Source: an uncultured Mesorhizobium sp. (lineage in GTDB: Bacteria > Pseudomonadota > Alphaproteobacteria > Rhizobiales > Rhizobiaceae). Taken from it: a DNA stretch of 18,880 nucleotides. The stretch covers positions 1 through 18,880 of the forward strand of contig CATMOC010000007.1 of assembly GCA_950071955.1 (NCBI GenBank), given 5' to 3'. Below, one piece after another: positions 14,052-18,880 of the stretch (positions are counted from its first letter, which is position 1; each line of letters starts with the position of its first letter). The notes beneath the pieces are model-generated. The model was not told the DNA's origin, did not search any database, and saw only the letters and a program-made list of their open reading frames with translations. The position numbers were made by a program, and so were the translations under genes.

Positions 14052-15314
14052 TCAGCCAAGGGGCACGCCGCCGCCTGCCAGATCCTTGCGCAGGTCGGTG
14101 GGCAGGTTGAACAGGCGCGCCGCATTGAGGCCGAGGATGTTGCGCTTCGACTGTTCGTCGAGGAACGGCAGGTCGGTGATCATCGACGGAAGGTCGAAAT
14201 CGAAATGCGGCCAGTCTGACGAATACATGAGCTGCGTCTTCGCATTGATCATCTCGAACGTATTCTCTAGCGCCTTCTTGTGGGTCACCTCCATCGGCTG
14301 GGTGGTGTAGAAGCAGTTCTCGCGCATGTAGTCGCTGGGCATCCGCTTCAGTTGCGGCGCCTCGGACTGGCGCATCAGGTACTGGTCGTCGAGCCGTTGC
14401 ATGAGGAAGGGTACCCAGGCCAGGCCGCTCTCGACCCAGATGCTGTTGAGCCTGGGAAAACGCTCTGGGATGCCGTTCAGGATCCAGTTCGTCATGTGCA
14501 CCATGTTGCACCAGACGAATCCAAGCGCGTGCATGCCGAGAAAGCGATTGACGGTGGCCAGCGACTGGTCCTGCCAGTGATAGCCGGCGTGGAAGGCGAT
14601 CGGCTTGCCCAGTTCCTCGATACGCGCGTAGACCGGCATGTAGTCGTTGTGATGCACGGGCTTGTAGCGCGTGCTGGTGACGGTGAAGCCGACCACGCTC
14701 TTGAGATGTCCGAACTCCTCCACCATCCGCACGCATTCGCTGGGCGTGTTGAAGGGCAGATAGATTAGGGTCTTGATGCGGTCGTCCGCGGCCATGATCT
14801 TGTCCATGGTCCAGCGCGTGTATGCGCGGGCGAGCCAGATCTCCATTTCCGGCTGCGGATGCATGCCCAGGAACAGCATCGGCGTCGGGAAGACGATCAT
14901 GTAGTCCGCGCCGAGACTGTTCATGGCGCGCCGCGTCAGCGTCACGTCACGGTGGACGCTGGTGTCCTCCACCTTCTCGCGCTGGTCGTCCTGGTGGGGT
15001 ATGCGTCCGCCGACGCTCTGGTAGCGCAGGCCCAGATCGCCGTTCAGCCCGTAGGGCGGCGCGCCGATGCGCTGCTGCTGGTAGTTCATCGCGTTCTCGC
15101 GGACGACCGGATCCTCGATGTACTGGACGACCTCCTTCCAGGAGACGGTCTCGACGTGATGGGCGTCGACGTCGCAGACGAACCAGTCCTGCAGGCCTCG
15201 CTTCATCGCGTCGCGGCGCGAATGCTCGAGCAGGTCGCGCGTGTCGGTGAAAATGCTGATTTCCTGCTCGCGGAGCGGGATCGCCCTCGGCGTCACGTCG
15301 CTCTTCATGGTCAT
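14052..15314 (-). CDS. Amidohydrolase_2 (ACMSD-related) family protein, long subfamily
   Basis: A 420-residue TIM-barrel metalloprotein related to ACMSD and aromatic-acid decarboxylases. The N-terminal metal site reads CDVDAHHVE at 47-55 in place of a plain HxH. His242 lies in AFHAGYHW and the late Asp367 in SSDWPHFDFD. The block normally carrying the second histidine reads VESGLAWVPFLMQRLD, with Glu295 in that place; I recall this pattern from related long amidohydrolases. It could hydrolyse an amide or decarboxylate an aromatic or ring-opened acid. I chose the ATG at 15314 because it overlaps the stop of the 120-residue gene (ATGA) and has GAGAAGGA upstream; the longer frame (start 15611) is a shadow. 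NIPSNAP follows after 24 nt. Confidence 0.87.
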   Translation of the reverse strand: MTMKSDVTPRAIPLREQEISIFTDTRDLLEHSRRDAMKRGLQDWFVCDVDAHHVETVSWKEVVQYIEDPVVRENAMNYQQQRIGAPPYGLNGDLGLRYQSVGGRIPHQDDQREKVEDTSVHRDVTLTRRAMNSLGADYMIVFPTPMLFLGMHPQPEMEIWLARAYTRWTMDKIMAADDRIKTLIYLPFNTPSECVRMVEEFGHLKSVVGFTVTSTRYKPVHHNDYMPVYARIEELGKPIAFHAGYHWQDQSLATVNRFLGMHALGFVWCNMVHMTNWILNGIPERFPRLNSIWVESGLAWVPFLMQRLDDQYLMRQSEAPQLKRMPSDYMRENCFYTTQPMEVTHKKALENTFEMINAKTQLMYSSDWPHFDFDLPSMITDLPFLDEQSKRNILGLNAARLFNLPTDLRKDLAGGGVPLG

Positions 15315-15673
15315 TCCTTCTCGATGTCGGGCCTGTGGCGGAACCAGATCGACAGTTCCATGGGGCTCAGGTTCATGGCGCGCAGCAATTCGGACACCGC
15401 GGTCAGCAGTTCGGTCGCGGTGATCTCTTCGTCGCCACGTCCGTGCAGGGGACGAAAGGTCCTCTCCTCGCCGTCGGTCTTGGCGGCGTAGAGCCGGACC
15501 ACGGCGGTCATGATCTTGGCGACCGCCTCGTCGGAGACGCGAGACTGTTCTCCCGCTCCGACCAGCGTCTTCGAATCCACCAGCAGGTCGCTCGCCATCT
15601 CGTCGATCCACGCATAGGGATCGTTGCGCCGCGCGAGCGCGCCGCGGACCCGGTCGACGTCAAACGCGGACAT
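15311..15673 (-). CDS. Conserved-looking hypothetical protein, 120 residues
   Basis: I do not recognise this protein. It is mostly helical in appearance, with the segments NDPYAWIDEMASDLL near 17-31, DEAVAKIMTAVVRLYAAK near 48-65, ITATELLTAVSELLRAMN near 85-102 and a C-terminal LSPMELSIWFRHRPD. It has no signal peptide, membrane helix or cysteine, so it is probably soluble and not a cluster-binding protein. The start at 15673 overlaps the Rieske gene by 14 bp, with GAGGGAAAG before the ATG. Its stop overlaps the following amidohydrolase ATG by 4 bp. This tight sandwich suggests translation in fixed ratio with the Rieske protein and the amidohydrolase. It may be a small subunit or a partner of either. 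Confidence 0.75.
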   Translation of the reverse strand: MSAFDVDRVRGALARRNDPYAWIDEMASDLLVDSKTLVGAGEQSRVSDEAVAKIMTAVVRLYAAKTDGEERTFRPLHGRGDEEITATELLTAVSELLRAMNLSPMELSIWFRHRPDIEKE

Positions 15674-16025
15674 AGATCTTTCCCTCGCGCACGACGTGCT
15701 CCGCGCGTCTGAGCGCGATCCGCGGATTGCCGGGATGCCGCCCCGTCTTCAGGTCGTATTCGTAGCCGTGCCAGGGGCAGACGATGTTTATCTCGGTCTC
15801 CGACTGCTGCATCATCCTGACCGTCCCGTCTTCGGCGACCGGCTCGAGGACCCTGCGGTAGATGCGTCCCTGGCAGACGGGTCCGCGCATGTGGGCGCAA
15901 CGGTTGAACCAGGCGTGGATCTCTCCCTGCACCCTGAAGACGCCGACCTGCTTGTCGCCGCACTCGACGACGAGCCGGCCCATCTCCGCCAGATCGTCGT
16001 CATCGCATACGTAATATTCGGTCAC
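15660..16025 (-). CDS. Rieske 2Fe-2S ferredoxin-like protein, GTG start
   Basis: A 121-residue stand-alone Rieske protein. The cluster ligands are Cys43 and His45 in CAH and Cys83 and His86 in CPWH, followed by the usual GYEYDLKTGRHPGNP. It should carry electrons to an oxygenase or hydroxylase. The two ligand pairs are separated by 37 residues rather than the roughly 16-17 of classical Rieske ferredoxins, because of an extra segment near 55-79 that includes RRVLEPVAEDGTVRMM. The GTG at 16025 has CGGAGG upstream at good spacing; the longer open frame to 16628 is only a shadow of the nitrilase gene. No Rieske oxygenase alpha subunit or reductase is present in the window, so the redox partner is elsewhere or unknown. 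Confidence 0.88.
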   Translation of the reverse strand: MTEYYVCDDDDLAEMGRLVVECGDKQVGVFRVQGEIHAWFNRCAHMRGPVCQGRIYRRVLEPVAEDGTVRMMQQSETEINIVCPWHGYEYDLKTGRHPGNPRIALRRAEHVVREGKIYVRV

Positions 16026-16048
16026 TTTCGGCCTCCGGACGCGCTCGT

Positions 16049-17161
16049 TCAGCCCGCCCGCTGCCCGGCGGGAGCGATGAAGATACCGTCTTCGACGAAG
16101 CGCCGGATGGGCTGGGCGTCCGAGCGGTCGGCCTGGTCTCCGGGCAGGGTGTCGTTGTACATGTTGATGGGGTAGATCGGCTTGTCGTACATGGTCCGGA
16201 AGGCTTCGGATCGGATCTGGGTCAGCCAGTTCTGGCGCGGATCCATGCGGCGCCGACGCAGCGCCTCGATGTTGATCTGCGCCGCGGTGACCGATTCGCC
16301 CGGATAGGGAATCCGCTGCGTGATCGCGCCGTGGAAGTCGACCACCATCGAGTTTCCCGGATAGGCGTTCATCGGATTGCCGGGCACGTGCAGATGTCCG
16401 GGCGCGCAGGCCACCACCCACATCGTGTTGAACGCGGCATGGGCGCGATTGGTGACTTCCCACAGGTCCTGCGGCGGCGATCCGTCGGGCTCGGCCATGC
16501 CGCTCGACCGGATCAGCACCTCGCAGCCCTGCAGCGCCATGGCGCGCGAGTGTTCGGAATAGAACGCCTCGTTGCAGATGAGATAGCCGAGCTTGCCGAT
16601 CTCGGTCTCGACGACCGGGAACATGCACGACAGCACGTCCCCTTTCTTGCGACCGTACTTGCCGTCCATGAATTCCAGGTAGCGGTCCCAGACGTCGTGG
16701 GGGCTGACGTCGTCGCGGCCGCGATAGGGCAGGTAGGGGCAGTATTTGTGCCGCTTGTAGATCACCTCGCCCTGGGGATCGATGATGAAGCCGCAGTTGA
16801 ACGCGATGTCCTCGCTGAAGTCGGGCATCACCTCGTGCACGTTGCCGGCGATGTAGGTCTTGAACTCCCGCGCCTTCTCGGCGAGCGCCTCAATCTCCGG
16901 CCCGGGCACGGTGATGGCCATGTCCCTGGCCACCTTGGCGAAGATCGTGTCGTAGGGCGCCGCATTGTCGTTCCAGCCTTGCAAGAATACTTCCGGAAAC
17001 ACGACGAGTTTGAGCGGCGCGTATTCCCTGAAGGCCAGTCTCCGGGCACCGTATCCGAACAGTTCCAGGCACCGGTTCAGGTTGGCCTCCCGGATCTGTT
17101 CGCGCTTCTCGATGCCGACGCGGTTGGTCTGCATCATGACGACGGTATAGAGATCGGACAT
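16049..17161 (-). CDS. Nitrilase-superfamily carbon-nitrogen hydrolase
   Basis: A 370-residue amidase or nitrilase-type enzyme. The Glu-Lys-Cys triad is visible as Glu57 in VVFPEVFLQG, Lys139 in YKRHKYCPY (Lys136 is close by) and Cys196 in YLICNEAFYSEHSR. It is longer than a minimal nitrilase domain (about 270), because of an insertion around 145-178 (YRGRDDVSPHDVWDRYLEFM) and a C-terminal tail after about 310. Both features recall aliphatic amidases and formamidases more than nitrile-specific enzymes. It should hydrolyse a carboxamide or carbamoyl group, releasing ammonia or an amine. The ATG at 17161 has GGAG 8 nt upstream. The gene follows the TRAP permease by 34 nt and precedes the Rieske gene by 23 nt, so the amide may be the imported compound. 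Confidence 0.88.
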   Translation of the reverse strand: MSDLYTVVMMQTNRVGIEKREQIREANLNRCLELFGYGARRLAFREYAPLKLVVFPEVFLQGWNDNAAPYDTIFAKVARDMAITVPGPEIEALAEKAREFKTYIAGNVHEVMPDFSEDIAFNCGFIIDPQGEVIYKRHKYCPYLPYRGRDDVSPHDVWDRYLEFMDGKYGRKKGDVLSCMFPVVETEIGKLGYLICNEAFYSEHSRAMALQGCEVLIRSSGMAEPDGSPPQDLWEVTNRAHAAFNTMWVVACAPGHLHVPGNPMNAYPGNSMVVDFHGAITQRIPYPGESVTAAQINIEALRRRRMDPRQNWLTQIRSEAFRTMYDKPIYPINMYNDTLPGDQADRSDAQPIRRFVEDGIFIAPAGQRAG

Positions 17162-17195
17162 CTATCGGACTCCATTCGTTTACTGCGTTCGGCGC

Positions 17196-18880
17196 TCACA
17201 TGAAGCCTGGCAGGAAGGTGGCGATCTGGGGGAAAAGCAGCAGGATGAACACCATCACGATCTCGGCGGCGAGAAAGGGAAGGATCCCCTTGAAGATGGT
17301 GGAAAGCGGCACGTCCTTCGCGACCCCCTTGATGACGAAGACGTTGATGCCGACCGGAGGCGTGATCAGCGCCATCTCCATCGCGATGACGACGAAGACG
17401 CCGAACCACAGCGGGTCGAAGCCCAGATGCAGGCTCACCGGATAGAAGATCGGCAGGGTGAGCAGCAGAAGGGCGAGGGAATCCATGAAGGTCCCGCCGA
17501 TCAGGTAGATGACGAGGATGATCAGCATCACCATGGAGGGATCCATGTCGAGCCCGATGACCCAGGACGCCGCGACATTCGGTAGCTGCGTCAGCGACAG
17601 GAACCGTCCGAAGATCGTGGCTCCGGCGATGATCAGCATGATCATCGCCGTGCTTCCGAGGGTGGATCGAATGGCCTCCACGAAGCCCGCCCATTTCAAC
17701 TGCCGTCGCGCCAGACCGATCAGGATGATGGCGGTCACGCCGGCCGCGCCCGCCTCCGTCGGCGTGAAGAACCCCAGGAACAGGCCCCCCATGATGATCA
17801 CGAAGATCGCCACGACCTCGCCGGAGTTGGAAACCGTCACGCGCAGCTTCTCCCTCCAGGTGGAGGGATCGGCAGGTGGACCAACGAGGTCCGGCCTGAA
17901 GAAGGTGACGGTCGCGACGGTGATGACGAAGAGGGCGGTGAGGATCAGACCGGGGATCAGGCCGGCGATGAACAGCTTGCCGATCGAGTTCTCCGTCATG
18001 ATGCCGTAGATGACGAAGGTGACGCTGGGCGGAATGAGGATGCCCAGCGAACCGGCCGCCGCCACGCAGCCCGTGGCCAGCGCATCCGAATAATTGTAGC
18101 GCCGCATCTCCTGGAGTGACACCGCGCCGATCGTCGCCGCCGTCGCCGGGCTGGAACCGCAGCATGCCGCGAAGGCCGCGCACGCCATCACCGTCCCCAT
18201 GGCGAGACCGCCGCGCACCTTGCCGAAGAGGACGTGGCCCGCCCGGTACAGCCGTTCGCTGAGGCCGGTCTGGAACGCTATCATTCCCATCATGACGAAG
18301 AGCGGAATGACGGTCAGCGTGTAGGAGCTGAACACTTCCCAGGTATCGAGCGCCAGCACGTTGAGAGCAGGCTGGAAGCCTATCATGTAGGCGATACCGA
18401 GGAAGCCGAGCAGCGCGATGTCATCCCGGTTGAGACCGCAGACCACAACATCCGAAAGCGCCCCGTCGACGGCCTCGACGGCTTTCACGCGCACCGTCCC
18501 GGCAGACACCCACGTCCCGTTCGCCAGCTTGAATTCCTCGGCAAGCCGCCCGTCAAAGGCGAGGCCCCTGTCGGGATTTTCCGGGTCCTTGAACTTCACC
18601 GCATCGCCGAGCTTGTAGAAGCCTTCCTCGTCGAAGGTCTCGGCGGTCTTGGCCGCATCGCGGTAATACCCCGGCGTGATCGTCGGCCCCTTGAGCCGGG
18701 CCTCGAGCTTGCCGCCCGATGGCACCAACTTGAGCACCAGCCCGCGCGCCGGCACGCCGACGTTGCCGGCTTGGTCCTGCACCTCGGTGAAGGCCAGCGC
18801 GAAGGGCGACGTCTCGGTCGAGCCGAGACCCGTGGCCAGCACCACGTCGCGGCCCGTGGCCTTGCGCCCGATGGCCGCGA
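17196..18880 (-). CDS. TRAP large permease (DctM-like) with its N-terminus replaced in frame by an acyl-CoA synthetase fragment; 5' end outside window
   Basis: From about 18404 down to the stop at 17196 the frame encodes about 400 residues of a DctM-type TRAP transporter membrane subunit. It has many hydrophobic helices, the CCGSSPATAATIGAVSLQEM region, GSLGILIPPSVTFVIYG, FFTPTEAGAAG, and a C-terminal ALITPPVGINVFVIKG, all hallmarks of the family. DctM proteins normally begin about 30-40 residues upstream with a first helix leading into a VGFLGIAY-like segment. Here that leader is missing. The frame instead runs back without a stop into an adenylate-forming enzyme, through the junction DDIALLGF|LGIAYMIGF at about 18395-18405. 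An internal ATG at 18386 could start a shortened permease of about 396 residues. No TRAP binding protein or small permease is present in the window. Either a real rearrangement or a misassembly is possible. Confidence 0.8.
   Translation of the reverse strand, partial: AAIGRKATGRDVVLATGLGSTETSPFALAFTEVQDQAGNVGVPARGLVLKLVPSGGKLEARLKGPTITPGYYRDAAKTAETFDEEGFYKLGDAVKFKDPENPDRGLAFDGRLAEEFKLANGTWVSAGTVRVKAVEAVDGALSDVVVCGLNRDDIALLGFLGIAYMIGFQPALNVLALDTWEVFSSYTLTVIPLFVMMGMIAFQTGLSERLYRAGHVLFGKVRGGLAMGTVMACAAFAACCGSSPATAATIGAVSLQEMRRYNYSDALATGCVAAAGSLGILIPPSVTFVIYGIMTENSIGKLFIAGLIPGLILTALFVITVATVTFFRPDLVGPPADPSTWREKLRVTVSNSGEVVAIFVIIMGGLFLGFFTPTEAGAAGVTAIILIGLARRQLKWAGFVEAIRSTLGSTAMIMLIIAGATIFGRFLSLTQLPNVAASWVIGLDMDPSMVMLIILVIYLIGGTFMDSLALLLLTLPIFYPVSLHLGFDPLWFGVFVVIAMEMALITPPVGINVFVIKGVAKDVPLSTIFKGILPFLAAEIVMVFILLLFPQIATFLPGFM
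18402..18880 (-). pseudogene. Feruloyl-CoA synthase-like adenylate-forming enzyme, C-terminally truncated fragment; 5' end outside window
   Basis: The first roughly 158 residues of the fused frame are the C-terminal half of an ANL-superfamily adenylation domain. It shows the ATP/substrate motif GLGSTETSPFAL, NVGVPARGLVLKLVPSGGK, LKGPTITPGYYRD, the EEGFYKLGDAVKF segment, and FDGRLAEEFKLANGTWV with the hinge Asp-Gly-Arg. This pattern is closest to feruloyl-CoA synthases. It breaks off at CGLNRDDIALLGF. The C-terminal subdomain of about 80-100 residues, with the catalytic lysine region, is missing. Such an enzyme would normally activate a hydroxycinnamate to its CoA thioester; this fragment should not complete thioesterification. 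Confidence 0.78.

Overview
The window is visibly GC-rich, densely packed, and GC-biased at third codon positions. Its gene families (Liv-type ABC importer, TRAP permease, RpiR regulator, Cox/xanthine dehydrogenase-type molybdenum hydroxylase, many amidohydrolases) suggest an alphaproteobacterium, probably Hyphomicrobiales-like, with a broad catabolic repertoire. No rRNA, tRNA, CRISPR array, insertion sequence or phage gene was seen.

Left module (1-8352). A divergent control region (4755-4898) separates two operons. The minus-strand operon encodes an N-formylglutamate amidohydrolase-like protein, an isochorismatase-family hydrolase, an M20 deacetylase/desuccinylase, a LivK-type periplasmic binding protein and a LivG-type ATPase. 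The livG frame carries an in-frame TAA. A perfect 10-bp stem-loop lies between the binding-protein gene and livG. The plus-strand operon encodes an RpiR/MurR regulator, a glutamine-synthetase-family ligase and an M20D amidohydrolase. The control region holds two separate 7-bp-arm inverted repeats overlapping plausible promoters on both strands. The inferred job is import of an amide, N-acyl or amine compound, then glutamylation and/or hydrolysis, under RpiR control.

Right module (8465-18880, all minus strand, transcribed right to left). The order is a TRAP large permease, a nitrilase-superfamily amidase, a Rieske ferredoxin, a 120-residue protein I do not recognise, an ACMSD-like amidohydrolase, a NIPSNAP protein, the FAD, 2Fe-2S and molybdopterin subunits of a molybdenum hydroxylase, a second ACMSD-like amidohydrolase, and a CoxG-like protein. 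Gaps are short and several junctions are 4-bp ATGA/GTGA overlaps, so this looks like one polycistronic catabolic operon. The molybdenum subunit lacks the CO dehydrogenase loop and carries an RGFG loop, so it is probably a hydroxylase of an organic (perhaps N-heterocyclic or aldehyde) substrate. The set matches no pathway I can name with confidence and is the best candidate here for an undescribed system.

The two window edges look damaged. livG has a premature stop. At the right edge the TRAP permease lacks its usual N-terminus and is joined in frame to the adenylation domain of a feruloyl-CoA synthase-like enzyme. That join is either a real rearrangement or an assembly chimera.
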